A stretch of DNA of 64,000 bases from Altererythrobacter sp. C41 (GCF_016803135.1 NZ_JAEVFE010000002.1:1-64000), one strand, 5' to 3'; shown: positions 1-9,549, counted from the first letter of the stretch. The notes: generated by a model not told the origin, from the sequence alone. Made by a program: numbers and translations.

Positions 1-1
1 C

Positions 2-469
2 TGGGCGGTCCATGTCGGGCTTGCCATCGACGGGGAAGCCAAAGTCGGCGCGGTCGCGCTGCCCGGCCTGAACGGCGGCGTGGTGCTGCGCAGCGACCGG
101 ATCGCCGCCCTGCCCGAACCCGCCGCCACCCCGCGCCTCGTGGTCAGCCGCACCCGGCCGGCAAAGGAAGCACTCGCCGTAGCCGAGGCGATCGGCGGCG
201 AGCTCATCGCGATGGGCTCCGCCGGCGCCAAGGCCATGGCCGTGGTCCGCGGACAGGCCGAGATCTACCTCCACTCGGGCGGACAATACCAGTGGGACAA
301 CTGCGCCCCCGTCGCCGTCGCCAAGGCACACGGCCTCCACTGCTCTCGCATCGACGGCTCACCACTCATCTACAACGCGCCCGATACCGAACTCCCAGAC
401 CTCCTCATCTGCAGAACACAATGGGCCGAACAGGTGCAGTCTGCTCTGCGGGCAATGGTACCCGGCTAA
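2..469 (+). CDS. cysQ: 3'(2'),5'-bisphosphate nucleotidase CysQ, 3' part
   Basis: The open frame runs in from the left edge, so the N-terminus with the first metal-binding motifs is missing; about 155 residues are visible, against roughly 250-270 for the family. The visible part starts WAVHVGLAIDG and carries the inositol-phosphatase-family C-terminal signature: GSAGAKAMAVVRGQAEIYLH, then QYQWDNCAPVAVAKAHG, where WD..AP is the conserved metal/substrate motif. CysQ-type enzymes remove the 3' phosphate of PAP/PAPS formed during sulfate assimilation. It ends one base before the next gene, a sulfite-exporter-type transporter, which supports a sulfur-metabolism role. Substrate choice within the inositol-monophosphatase superfamily is inferred. 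Confidence 0.85.
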   Translation, partial: WAVHVGLAIDGEAKVGAVALPGLNGGVVLRSDRIAALPEPAATPRLVVSRTRPAKEALAVAEAIGGELIAMGSAGAKAMAVVRGQAEIYLHSGGQYQWDNCAPVAVAKAHGLHCSRIDGSPLIYNAPDTELPDLLICRTQWAEQVQSALRAMVPG

Positions 470-470
470 C

Positions 471-1262
471 ATGGAATTCGGCTACTCGCTGGCGGGGGCC
501 TTCGTCGGGTTTCTCGTTGGGCTGACAGGGGTTGGGGGCGGATCTCTCATGGCTCCCCTGCTGATCATCCTGTTCGGTTTTTCGCCAGCAGTAGCCATCG
601 GCACCGATCTGTGGTTCGCCTGCATGACGAAAGCTGCAGGCGGCCTCGTTCACCATCGATTGGGGTCGGCCAACTGGAAGATTGTTGGTCGGCTCGCGCT
701 GGGAAGCCTGCCAGGGGCTGCGCTGACGCTAATATGGCTCGCCGTATTCCACGACGGAAGCCTCGAATCCGGCATGCTGCTAAAGTTGCTGGGCGCCGCA
801 CTGCTGCTCACTGCCACACTGATGCTGTTCAAGACCCAGATCACCCGCCCTCTGCAACGGATCCGTTCGAGGTTGGAGATGGCCGCAGGCCGCTTGCGCC
901 GATGGCAGCTGATACTGACGCTCTGCGGTGGAGCGGCCGTGGGAAGTCTGGTGACCCTCACGTCCGTCGGTGCGGGCGCACTGGTCGCGGTTATGCTCGC
1001 CCTGATCTATCCTTTGCGTCTCAGTGCGAAAACGATCGTCGGCACCGATATCATTCACGCCATTCCTCTCACTTTGGTTGCTGCCCTGGGTCATAGCTGG
1101 CTTGGCAATGTCGATGCCTGGCTCCTCGGCAGCCTGCTACTTGGCTCCATTCCCGGGATCATCATCGGCTCGCTGGCAACGGGAAAGATCAACGACAACA
1201 TCGTTCGCTATGCGCTTTGCGCCATGCTCTTTGTGTCCGGCATAAAGATGCTTCTCAGCTAG
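471..1262 (+). CDS. Sulfite exporter TauE/SafE family membrane protein
   Basis: A 263-residue, strongly hydrophobic protein with about eight predicted membrane segments in two homologous halves. The first half opens with AFVGFLVGLTGVGGGSLMAPLL and the second repeats the pattern as VGSLVTLTSVGAGALVAVML; the glycine-rich GVGGGSL/SVGAGAL loops are typical of the TauE/SafE (former DUF81) family. Members export sulfite, sulfoacetate or related anions. It begins one base after cysQ, so the two are very probably co-transcribed and sulfur handling is the likely role. The actual substrate cannot be read from sequence. Confidence 0.85.
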   Translation: MEFGYSLAGAFVGFLVGLTGVGGGSLMAPLLIILFGFSPAVAIGTDLWFACMTKAAGGLVHHRLGSANWKIVGRLALGSLPGAALTLIWLAVFHDGSLESGMLLKLLGAALLLTATLMLFKTQITRPLQRIRSRLEMAAGRLRRWQLILTLCGGAAVGSLVTLTSVGAGALVAVMLALIYPLRLSAKTIVGTDIIHAIPLTLVAALGHSWLGNVDAWLLGSLLLGSIPGIIIGSLATGKINDNIVRYALCAMLFVSGIKMLLS

Positions 1263-1407
1263 GCACTGCAGCCTTGATGCATGCGCTCGCCGCTACAGCG
1301 TAGGGTAGATCCAGCTTCAATCTCACACATTCTCCGCTCCGCCTCTTCAAGTCCTGACCGAACCCGAACCTCTGGAACCGCCCGGCGTTACGCGTCATTC
1401 TAAACGA

Positions 1408-2412
1408 ATGGCGCACGACTTCGCATGGATCCGGCCCGAGCCGCATGGCATCCATGTCGTTCCCGCCGATTGCTGGATCGATCCCTCGGAGCCGGTGGAT
1501 CATGCGCTGGTGACGCACGGGCATGCGGATCATGCGCGCGGCGGGCATGGGCGCACGGTCGCGACGCCCGAGACGCTGGCGATCATGAAGTTGCGCTACG
1601 CGACTTCCGGCGGTGCCGTGCCGGCAGGTTATAGCGAGACGATTCGCCTGCCGGGCGGTGTGGATGCGACGTTCGTTCCTGCGGGGCACGTGCTCGGGAG
1701 CGCGCAGATCCTGCTCGAGCATGCGGGCGAGCGCGTGGTCGTGACCGGCGATTACAAGCGCTGCCCCGATCCGACCTGCCCGCCGTTCGAAGTGACGCCG
1801 TGCGACGTGTTCATCACCGAGGCGACCTTCGGACTGCCGGTGTTCTGCCATCCCCCCATCGAGACCGAGATCGGCAAGCTGCTCGATCGCCTCGCCGCGT
1901 ATCCCGAGCGCTGCGTGCTGGTCGGCGCCTATGCGCTGGGCAAGGCGCAGCGGGTGATCGCCGAGCTGCGCCGTGCCGGACATGACCGGCCGATCTACCT
2001 CCACGGCGCGCTGGAGCGGATGTGCCGGCTTTACGAGGACTGGGGCGTGGACCTGGGCGAGCTGCGCCTGGTGAGCGACGCGAAGAAGGAAGACATGCGC
2101 GGGCACATCGTCGTCTGCCCGCCGTCCGCGCTGAACGACCGCTGGAGCCGCCGCCTGCCCGACCCGATCACCGCCATGGCGTCAGGCTGGATGCGCGTGC
2201 GGCAGCGCGCCCGCCAGCGCAATGTGGAGCTGCCGCTGGTCATCTCCGACCATGCCGACTGGGGCGAGCTCACCCGCACGGTCGAGGAGGTCGATCCGCA
2301 CGAGACCTGGATCACCCACGGACGCGAGGAGGCGCTGCTGCGCTGGCATCAGCTCCGCCAACGCCGCGCCCGCGCGCTGGCGCTGGTCGGGTACGAGGAC
2401 GAGGATGACTGA
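1408..2412 (+). CDS. Ligase-associated DNA exonuclease (metallo-beta-lactamase fold)
   Basis: A 334-residue protein of the metallo-beta-lactamase/beta-CASP type. The metal-binding motif THGHADH lies at residues 36-42, followed by GHVLGSAQILLEH, TGDYK and a late ISDHADWGEL and WITHGREE histidine motif. This combination matches the bacterial 'ligase-associated DNA exonuclease' family that is encoded beside an ATP-dependent DNA ligase; the ligase gene indeed follows at 2571. The pair is thought to process and seal damaged DNA ends. A companion DEXH helicase and PdeM-type endonuclease, frequent in this set, are not in the window. ATG start at 1408. Confidence 0.88.
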   Translation: MAHDFAWIRPEPHGIHVVPADCWIDPSEPVDHALVTHGHADHARGGHGRTVATPETLAIMKLRYATSGGAVPAGYSETIRLPGGVDATFVPAGHVLGSAQILLEHAGERVVVTGDYKRCPDPTCPPFEVTPCDVFITEATFGLPVFCHPPIETEIGKLLDRLAAYPERCVLVGAYALGKAQRVIAELRRAGHDRPIYLHGALERMCRLYEDWGVDLGELRLVSDAKKEDMRGHIVVCPPSALNDRWSRRLPDPITAMASGWMRVRQRARQRNVELPLVISDHADWGELTRTVEEVDPHETWITHGREEALLRWHQLRQRRARALALVGYEDEDD

Positions 2413-2426
2413 GCGATCGGCATCGG

Positions 2427-2564
2427 CCCCTCCTCTTCAGAGGAGGGGCGGCGGGACTTGGGGCTGCGCAGCAGGCCCTAGTCGCAGCGGGGTGGTGCCA
2501 AAGCACGGCGCGACGCTGCGCGACGCGACACCACCCCCAACCCCCTCCTCTGAAGAGGAGGGGG
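2427..2564. repeat. Composite palindromic intergenic repeat (BIME-like), copy 1
   Basis: The gap between the exonuclease and the ligase is filled by two perfect palindromes, at 2427-2448 (arms CCCCTCCTCT/AGAGGAGGGG, 2-base loop) and 2541-2564 (11-base arms), with about 90 bases between that contain GTCGCAGCGGGGTGGTG and CACCACCCCC. The reverse complement has the same layout as the element at 58309-58452, so this is one family of composite REP-type element inserted in opposite orientations. It ends seven bases before the ligase start and may form hairpins in the mRNA between the two genes. Confidence 0.85.
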
Positions 2565-2570
2565 CTTAGG

Positions 2571-4172
2571 TTGGAACGCTTTGCCGCCCTGATCGACGCG
2601 CTGGTCTATACGCGCAGCCGGAACGAGAAGCTGCAGTTGATCGCCGGCTATCTGCGGGCGACGCCCGACCCCGACCGCGGATGGGCGCTCGCGGCCCTGA
2701 CGGGCGGGCTCGACTTTCCTGCGGTCAAGGCGAGCACGATCCGCAACCTGATGCACGAACGGGTCGATCCGGTCCTCTGGACCCTGAGCCGCGATTTCGT
2801 GGGCGATACGGCCGAGACCGCGAGCCTGCTGTGGCCGGCCGGCGAATCGCCGCCCGATCCGCCGAGCGTGTCGGAAACGGTCGAGGCGCTCGCCGCGATG
2901 ACCCGCAGGAGCGTGTTCACCGAACTGCCGGCCCTGCTCGACCGCCTCGACGCCTCGGGCCGCTTCGCGCTGCTCAAGCTCGCCACCGGGGCGATGCGGA
3001 TCGGGATCTCGGCGCGGCTCGCCAAGATCGCCTTTGCCCAGGCGTTCGACGTCGGGGTGGAGGAAGTCGAGGAATACTGGCACGGCCTCGCCCCGCCCTA
3101 CCGCGCGCTCTTCGCCTGGGCCGCCGAGAGAGCGCCGCCGCCCGATACCGGCAGCCTGCCGCTGTTCCGCCCGTTCATGCTCGCCCACCCGCTCGACGAC
3201 ACGATCGTCGATCTCGAGGACTACGTGGCCGAGTGGAAGTGGGACGGCATCCGCGTCCAGCTCGTGCACGTCGGCGGCGAGCAGGGGGAGACGCGCCTCT
3301 ACTCGCGTTCGGGCGACGACATTTCCGGCACCTTCCCCGAATTCCTCGACGCCCTGCCGATGGACGCGGTGCTCGACGGCGAACTGCTCGTGCGCGGCGT
3401 CCACCAGGGCGGCGAGAAAGGGGGCGCGGCGAGCTTCAACGCGCTGCAGCAGCGCCTCGGCCGCAAGACCGTCTCCAAGGCGATGCTGGCGGACTTCCCC
3501 GCCTTCATCCGGCTCTATGACGTCATGATCCTCGAGGACGACGATCTGCGCGGCTTGCCGTGGACGCAGCGCCGCGCTCGCCTCGAGGCGCTGATGCCGC
3601 GGCTGCCCGCGGATCGCTTCGACCTCAGCCCCGTGGTCGATGCCGAACACTTCGACCATCTCGCCGAGATTCGCGCCGGCGCCCGCGACGATGCGATCGA
3701 GGGGCTGATGCTCAAGCGCAAGGACAGCCCCTATATCGCAGGACGCAAGACGGGGCTGTGGTATAAGTGGAAGCGCGATCCACTGCTGGTCGACTGCGTG
3801 CTGATGTATGCCCAGCGCGGCAGCGGCAAACGGTCGAGCTTCTATTCGGACTATACCTTCGGCTGCTGGGACGGCGATCCCGACGCGGGCGCCGATCTGC
3901 TGCCCGTGGGCAAGGCCTACTTCGGCTTCACCGACGAGGAACTGCGCAAGATCGACCGCTACGTCCGCACGCACACCGTCAACCGCTTCGGTCCCGTGCG
4001 CGAAACCGACAGGAGCCTGGTGTTCGAAGTCGCCTTCGACTCGGTCCACGCGAGCAAACGCCACAAGTCCGGCCTCGCCATGCGCTTCCCCCGTATCCAC
4101 CGCATCCGGTGGGACAAGCCCGCGCACGAAGCCGACCGCATCGACGCCCTGCGCGCGCTGGTGCGGGATTGA
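2571..4172 (+). CDS. ATP-dependent DNA ligase (exonuclease-linked, 'cisplatin damage response' type)
   Basis: A 533-residue ATP-dependent DNA ligase. The adenylation motif EWKWDGIRVQ places the nucleotidyl-lysine at about residue 223; further motifs are RLYSRSGDDI, LDGELL, the DAIEGLMLKRKDSPY motif and WYKWKRDPLLVDCVL. An N-terminal helical domain precedes the catalytic core and an OB domain follows. The length, the KWDG variant and the exonuclease gene upstream fit the bacterial ligase family named for a cisplatin damage response. The start is TTG at 2571 (MERFAALIDAL); no in-frame ATG appears until about residue 61. The palindromic repeat ends just upstream, so translation may depend on structure or coupling. 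Confidence 0.9.
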   Translation: MERFAALIDALVYTRSRNEKLQLIAGYLRATPDPDRGWALAALTGGLDFPAVKASTIRNLMHERVDPVLWTLSRDFVGDTAETASLLWPAGESPPDPPSVSETVEALAAMTRRSVFTELPALLDRLDASGRFALLKLATGAMRIGISARLAKIAFAQAFDVGVEEVEEYWHGLAPPYRALFAWAAERAPPPDTGSLPLFRPFMLAHPLDDTIVDLEDYVAEWKWDGIRVQLVHVGGEQGETRLYSRSGDDISGTFPEFLDALPMDAVLDGELLVRGVHQGGEKGGAASFNALQQRLGRKTVSKAMLADFPAFIRLYDVMILEDDDLRGLPWTQRRARLEALMPRLPADRFDLSPVVDAEHFDHLAEIRAGARDDAIEGLMLKRKDSPYIAGRKTGLWYKWKRDPLLVDCVLMYAQRGSGKRSSFYSDYTFGCWDGDPDAGADLLPVGKAYFGFTDEELRKIDRYVRTHTVNRFGPVRETDRSLVFEVAFDSVHASKRHKSGLAMRFPRIHRIRWDKPAHEADRIDALRALVRD

Positions 4173-4206
4173 AATCGCGCCGCTCCGGCGGCAAGGCCAG
4201 CAGGCC

Positions 4207-4845
4207 ATGCATCGCTACGACCTTCCGCGCCGCTCGCTCGCCTACGGCGTAGCGGGGCTGGCCGGGTTCGTGGACGCGGCGGGCTTTCTCGCAGCCGGCG
4301 GCTACTTCGTGTCGTTCATGTCGGGGAACACGACCCGGCTCGGCGTCGAAGCTGCGGCCCGGTCGCCGGCGGCATTGGTGCCGATCCTGCTGATCGTGTG
4401 CTTCGTGAGCGGAGTCGCGGCCGGCGCGGTGGTGGCGGAGCGCAGCGGGTCGCCGAAGCGATCGGTCCTCATGCTCTCGACCCTGCTGATCGCCGCGGGA
4501 GCGGTCAGCCATGCGTTGGGGCTGATCGCGCTGTTCGTGGGCGCCTCGGCGCTGGCCATGGGCTCGATCAACAACGCGTTTCGCCGGGAAGGCGAGGTCG
4601 CCGTCGGCGTGACTTACATGACGGGCGCGCTGGTGCGCTTCGGGCAGGGTCTGGCGGCGAGATTCATGGGCCGGCCGGCCCCCGGCGCCCTGGCGCATCT
4701 CCTGCTTTGGGCGAGCCTGGCCGCCGGCGCCGTGCTGGGTGCCTGGATTACGATCGCCTTGCCCGCTCTTGCGCCATGGATACCGCTCGCGTGGGCGGCA
4801 GGACTGTGCCTCGCGGCCAGCCGGATCGAGCGCGCCCGTACCTAA
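4207..4845 (+). CDS. YoaK family (DUF1275) membrane protein
   Basis: A 212-residue protein with about six hydrophobic segments. The N-terminal LAYGVAGLAGFVDAAGFLAAGGYFVSFMSGNTTRLGV is the diagnostic DUF1275/YoaK pattern (GFVDA...FVSFMSGN). The ATG at 4207 is chosen because the family starts shortly before this motif; an upstream extension in the same frame overlaps the ligase gene. Family members are inner-membrane proteins of unknown transport function. It follows the ligase by 34 bases but no functional link is evident. Confidence 0.85.
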   Translation: MHRYDLPRRSLAYGVAGLAGFVDAAGFLAAGGYFVSFMSGNTTRLGVEAAARSPAALVPILLIVCFVSGVAAGAVVAERSGSPKRSVLMLSTLLIAAGAVSHALGLIALFVGASALAMGSINNAFRREGEVAVGVTYMTGALVRFGQGLAARFMGRPAPGALAHLLLWASLAAGAVLGAWITIALPALAPWIPLAWAAGLCLAASRIERART

Positions 4846-5135
4846 AGTCGGTGCGCATCCGGCAGCTGGACCAGCTTTTCCCGCGAAGTTGCGCCGCGCA
4901 ACAGTTGCAGCCGCGAGGCGCCGATCCCCAAAGCCTTGCCGAGCAGCGCCAGAACCGCGGCGTTGGCCGCGCCGTCGGTGGGTTTCGCGCGCACTTTCAC
5001 CTGCACGCGGCCATTCTCGATCATCACGCTCTCGCTCCGCGCGCCCGGCGTGACCCGTAGGGCCAGCCGGCCTTCTGCATCCGCAAGCGCACGGATCGCG
5101 TGGGCCGGCGGAAAGTCAGCCTTGGGACGTGCCAT
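4842..5135 (-). CDS. DUF167 (YggU) family protein
   Basis: A 97-residue protein with the YggU/DUF167 core: LALRVTPGARSESV, KVRAKPTDGAANAAVLALLGKALG and a C-terminal LLRGATSREKLVQL. The family is small, of alpha/beta fold and has no settled function. The start at 5135 (MARPKADF) is chosen because an upstream extension would be a basic stretch without family likeness. It overlaps the 3' end of the carbonic-anhydrase-like gene by 20 bases on the same strand, suggesting co-transcription, and its 3' end overlaps the convergent DUF1275 gene by four bases. Confidence 0.85.
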   Translation of the reverse strand: MARPKADFPPAHAIRALADAEGRLALRVTPGARSESVMIENGRVQVKVRAKPTDGAANAAVLALLGKALGIGASRLQLLRGATSREKLVQLPDAHRL

Positions 5136-5688
5136 CGAGCGCCGCTGCGTGCGCCTTCGCGTTCTCGACATAGTGCGCGACGCCCGCGCGCATCCCGGCG
5201 ATCGCGGCATCGTCGAGATCACGCATCTTGCGCGCCGGCCGCCCGCCCCAGAGCTCGCGCGCGCCCATGACCTTGCCTTCGGTGAGCATGGCGCCCGCGG
5301 CGAGCATGGCGTCGGTGCCGATCACCGCCTTGTTCATCGCGATCGCGCCGAGGCCGACGAAGCCGCGGTCCTCGATTGTGCAGCCGTGGACCATCGCCAT
5401 GTGACCGATCAGCGCGTCGTCGCCGATGATCAGCGGCGAGCCTTCGGGATCGCCGGGACGCTCGGGGTCGCAGTGGAGCACGCTCCCGTCCTGCACGTTG
5501 GTGCGCTGCCCGATGACGATCCGGCTGACATCGGCGCGCAGCACGCAGTTGTACCAGACCGAACTGTCCGCGCCGATCTCGACCTCGCCGATCAGCACGC
5601 AGCCCGGCGCAACGAAGGCGCTGTCGTGGATCTTCGGCGTGCGGCCGTGGATCGGGATGATCCGGACTCCGGGGCGGTTTGCGCTCAT
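5116..5688 (-). CDS. Gamma-carbonic anhydrase family protein
   Basis: A 190-residue left-handed beta-helix (hexapeptide-repeat) protein. Repeats such as VLIGEVEIGADSSVW, NVQDGSVLH, DDALIGHMAMVHGCTIEDRGFVGLGAIAMN are visible, with metal-ligand-type histidines in SVLHCD, IGHMAMVHGC. This matches the YrdA/PaaY-like gamma-carbonic anhydrase family; catalytic activity is not proven for many members. The ATG at 5688 overlaps the stop of the upstream acetyltransferase as ATGA, which is preferred over a start six codons earlier. Confidence 0.88.
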   Translation of the reverse strand: MSANRPGVRIIPIHGRTPKIHDSAFVAPGCVLIGEVEIGADSSVWYNCVLRADVSRIVIGQRTNVQDGSVLHCDPERPGDPEGSPLIIGDDALIGHMAMVHGCTIEDRGFVGLGAIAMNKAVIGTDAMLAAGAMLTEGKVMGARELWGGRPARKMRDLDDAAIAGMRAGVAHYVENAKAHAAALDGTSQG

Positions 5689-6245
5689 GCCTTGTGCTCC
5701 TGCCATTGCTGGGCGGTGAGACTGTAGAGGATCGTCCGCCGATCCTCCGGCGGATAGGCGGGATCGTCGAAATCGAGATCGCGCCGGCGGACCATGCCGA
5801 GCTTTTCCATCAGCTTCCAGCTTCCGATGTTGGCTTCGCTGGTCAGCGCGACGACATGCGGCGCGCCGACCCGGCCGAAAGCCCAGTCGAGCACCGCGTG
5901 CATCGCCTCCTCCGCATAACCGCGCCGCCAGTGATCCTCGCGCACCAGCCAGCCCACCTCGTGATCGCCCTGATTTTTCGCCAGCGGGTTGTCGACCCGC
6001 TTGATGCCGCAGTGGCCGACCATCTCGCCGGTCGCCTTCTCGATCATGAACAGGAAGCTGAAGCCCTCCTGCGCATAGAGCGCCATGCCTTTGGCATGCT
6101 TCGCCTCGATCTCGTGCAGTTCCTTGACGCCGCCCAGCCGCGCCATGACCGCGGGCGTGTTGAGCAGGCGATGCTGGAGGGCGGCATCACCCTCCTCGAT
6201 CGTGCGCAGGACCAGCCGCTCGGTCTCGGCGACGATGTCAGCCAT
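5685..6245 (-). CDS. GNAT family N-acetyltransferase (RimJ-like), first of a tandem pair
   Basis: A 186-residue acetyltransferase of the RimJ/RimL-like GNAT class: TERLVLRTIEEGD near the N-terminus, a central EVGWLVREDHWRRGYAEEA (beta4 and the pyrophosphate-binding loop), then HVVALTSEANIGSWKLMEKLGM, the usual N/S..VMEKLG motif. These enzymes transfer acetyl groups from acetyl-CoA to amines or protein N-termini; the substrate is unknown. The next gene upstream encodes a related protein with the same motif order, pointing to a local duplication. Overlaps that gene by eight bases. Confidence 0.85.
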   Translation of the reverse strand: MADIVAETERLVLRTIEEGDAALQHRLLNTPAVMARLGGVKELHEIEAKHAKGMALYAQEGFSFLFMIEKATGEMVGHCGIKRVDNPLAKNQGDHEVGWLVREDHWRRGYAEEAMHAVLDWAFGRVGAPHVVALTSEANIGSWKLMEKLGMVRRRDLDFDDPAYPPEDRRTILYSLTAQQWQEHKA

Positions 6246-6798
6246 CGCGGCTTTCCCATGCGGCGCGGTCGATCGAATAGACGATCGTGTCGCGCCACGG
6301 CGGATCGTAGCGATCGTCGGGATAGTCGAGCTCCTCGCGCCGGCGCATGCCGAGGCGGCGCATCAGGCCCCAGCTTCCCGCGTTGCCTTCCACGGTGAGC
6401 GCAATGACCTCCTCGGCGCCGAAACGGTTGAACGCGAGCCCGAGCGCGGCAGTTGCCGCTTCCTTCGCGTAGCCCTGCCCCCAGGCGTCCTCGCGCAAGC
6501 GCCAGCCGATCTCGACCGCGCCTGCAACCGTCGATCCCGGCGCGTCGGCGCGCTTCAGGCCGCAGAAGCCGAGCAGCGCGCGGTCGGCCTTGCGCTCGAC
6601 CACCCAGAAGCAGAACCCGTTGCGCCGGGCGCTGCCTTCGACCCGTTCGCGCTGCGCCGCCATGCCCGCCTCGTCGAGCTCGCCGCCAAGCCAGCGCATG
6701 ACCGCGGGCGTATTGGTCTGGCGGAAGAATTCGGCCCAGTCCTCCTCGCGCCAGTCGCGCAGGATGAGCCGTTCGGTTTCGTGCCGGAATCCAGCCAT
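6238..6798 (-). CDS. GNAT family N-acetyltransferase, second of a tandem pair
   Basis: A 186-residue GNAT protein: TERLILRDWREEDW, EIGWRLREDAWGQGYAKEAA (acetyl-CoA loop) and VIALTVEGNAGSWGLMRRLGM. The same motif order and length as the neighbour downstream shows they are paralogues. ATG at 6798 (MAGFRHETERLIL) is preferred because the longer frame runs into the hemB stop region and lacks family likeness. It lies two bases after hemB on the same strand, so hemB and the two acetyltransferases may share a transcript. Substrate unknown. Confidence 0.85.
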   Translation of the reverse strand: MAGFRHETERLILRDWREEDWAEFFRQTNTPAVMRWLGGELDEAGMAAQRERVEGSARRNGFCFWVVERKADRALLGFCGLKRADAPGSTVAGAVEIGWRLREDAWGQGYAKEAATAALGLAFNRFGAEEVIALTVEGNAGSWGLMRRLGMRRREELDYPDDRYDPPWRDTIVYSIDRAAWESRDG

Positions 6799-6800
6799 GT

Positions 6801-7832
<1,032 letters not shown>

Positions 7833-7838
7833 CTACCC

Positions 7839-7917
7839 GAGTCCCCGCGCAGGCGGGGACCTCATACCGCCGGCGCGACGCAAATATCCTGAGATCCCCG
7901 CCTGCGCGGGGATTCAG
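7839..7917. repeat. Palindromic intergenic repeat (GTCCCCGC...GCGGGGAC type)
   Basis: Two palindromes, 7841-7860 (GTCCCCGCGCAGGCGGGGAC) and 7894-7913 (ATCCCCGCCTGCGCGGGGAT), separated by 33 bases, between hemB and the convergently placed end of the M23 gene. The same family occurs at 56556-56633 within sufS and, in a diverged form, at 42057-42125. Such pairs of inverted GC-rich hairpins are typical REP-type elements of Sphingomonadales. Confidence 0.85.
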
Positions 7918-7923
7918 TCTGCC

Positions 7924-9549
7924 TCAGCCCACGCGCTTGGGCGTCTCGAGCCTGTCGATCTCGCGCACCGGCTCGGCGGCGGCGGCTTCGGTCGCGGTAG
8001 GGGCGAGGTCCTCCAGCGCGGTGCCGGCCTCGACCGTCTTGAGCGTGGCCAGCGCGGCACGGAAGCGGCGCAGCTCGGCACCCGAAAGCTGCGCCCGGGT
8101 GACGAATTCGACCGAGGCCGGGTTCACCGCGCGGCCGCCGCGATACATCTCGTAATGCAGGTGCGGGCCGGTCGAGAGGCCGGTCGAACCGACGTAGCCG
8201 ATCACTTGCCCGCGGCGCACGCTCTGCCCGCTGCGCACGGCGACGCGGCTCATGTGGCAATAGCGCGTGGCGAGCCCGCCGCCGTGGCTGAGCTTGACCG
8301 CCTTGCCGCAGCCGCCCGCGCGCCCGGCGCTGGAAACGCGGCCGTCGGTCACCGCGACGATCGGCGTGCCGTAACTGGCGCGAAAATCCATGCCCGCATG
8401 CATGCGCTTGTAGCCGAGGATCGGGTGGCGGCGCATGCCGAAGTTGGACGAGATCCGGCCGGGCACCGGGGCAACGAGGCCGCTGCGCTGCTCGCCCACG
8501 CCGGATGCCTCGTAGAAGCGGCCCTCGTCGCCCCAGCGCATGAGCTGGGTCTTCGTCTCCCCGCCCCGCTCGATCCCGGCATAGAGCAATTGCCCCGCCT
8601 GGCGCTCCCCGGTGGCGGCGCGGCGGTACTGCACGATCATGTCGAACGTGTCGGTCGAGCGCACCGCGCGGTCGAGATCGACCTGCTCGCTGAGCGCCTT
8701 CAGGTACTGCTGCACCGCGCTCGCGGGAGCGCCCGCAGCGCGCATCGAGCGGTAGAGGCTGCTGCCCACGGTGCCGCGGATACGCAGCGGCGTCTCGTCG
8801 ACGCGGATCGGCTTGCGCGTGAGTGACAGGTGCCCGGCATCGTCGCGCGTCACGGCCAGCGCGAGATCGAAGCGGGCGCGGAATTCGAGCGCGTCGAGCG
8901 GACGCGCCGCCCCGGGCTGCGGGCGGCGGCCGAGCGTGATGTCGACCTGCGTTCCCGGCTCGATCGCGTCCAGCGCGACCGAAGCGGAGACGAGTTCGGC
9001 GACCCTCTCCGCGTCGCCCGTGCCGACCCCGGCGCGGCGCAGCATCCGCTCGAAGCTGTCGCCCCGCGCCAGCGTGGCGAGCAGCTCGATCCGGGGACGT
9101 TCGGGCGCCGACTTGAGCGGCACGACCAGCGCCGTGGCGCCCATGCGCCGCCCGCTGTCGGAACCGAGCGCGAGCGGCATGATCATCTGGCTGCGGAATT
9201 CGTCGCGCGCCGGATCGTCCAGCCGCATCACGGGCGCGGCCTCGACCGGCGCGAAATCGGGCCACATCGCCAGCGCGAGCGCCGAGAGGCCCATCAGGGT
9301 GCCGAGCCCGCGGAACCAGCGGCGGCTGCCGATCTTTTCCGCCAGGTCCGGCGCGAGATCCATTCTCTCGAAAGCTTCGGAGAGGCCCGCCCGCCGCGCG
9401 TCGAAGCGTTCGGAGAAGCGCCGGGCGCGCTGAATCACATGGGGCTGCGGATCGGCAACGATCTGGGAGTGCGAAAGCGCGGCCGGGCGCCAGAGGTCGC
9501 CGCCCGAATCGGCGGAGACCTGACCGTCGCCAAAACCCTGCTTGTACAC
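7924..9549 (-). CDS. M23 family metallopeptidase (LytM domain)
   Basis: A 541-residue peptidoglycan endopeptidase-like protein. One hydrophobic segment (FRGLGTLMGLSALALAM) near residue 70-90 anchors it; a long central domain resembles LysM/OapA-type regions; the C-terminal M23 domain contains RRHPILGYKRMHAGMDF (H...D zinc ligands) and STGLSTGPHLHYEMY (HxH). The GTG at 9549 is chosen because GGAGGAG lies about eight bases upstream; the frame stays open further upstream, but that extension would overlap the divergent helicase promoter region. Probably acts in the periplasm in cell-wall remodelling. Confidence 0.88.
   Translation of the reverse strand: MYKQGFGDGQVSADSGGDLWRPAALSHSQIVADPQPHVIQRARRFSERFDARRAGLSEAFERMDLAPDLAEKIGSRRWFRGLGTLMGLSALALAMWPDFAPVEAAPVMRLDDPARDEFRSQMIMPLALGSDSGRRMGATALVVPLKSAPERPRIELLATLARGDSFERMLRRAGVGTGDAERVAELVSASVALDAIEPGTQVDITLGRRPQPGAARPLDALEFRARFDLALAVTRDDAGHLSLTRKPIRVDETPLRIRGTVGSSLYRSMRAAGAPASAVQQYLKALSEQVDLDRAVRSTDTFDMIVQYRRAATGERQAGQLLYAGIERGGETKTQLMRWGDEGRFYEASGVGEQRSGLVAPVPGRISSNFGMRRHPILGYKRMHAGMDFRASYGTPIVAVTDGRVSSAGRAGGCGKAVKLSHGGGLATRYCHMSRVAVRSGQSVRRGQVIGYVGSTGLSTGPHLHYEMYRGGRAVNPASVEFVTRAQLSGAELRRFRAALATLKTVEAGTALEDLAPTATEAAAAEPVREIDRLETPKRVG

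Noticed and set aside
2478-4208. A 576-codon open frame on the minus strand opposite the DNA ligase
   Set aside because: Long antisense frames are expected in GC-rich coding DNA; the translation is low-complexity (rich in A, R, E, Q, H) without a recognisable domain, whereas the plus strand has clear ligase motifs.
7839-7917. Reading the GTCCCCGC palindromes as transcription terminators
   Set aside because: The hairpins lack T-runs and recur elsewhere, including within sufS, so they are better explained as REP-type repeats.
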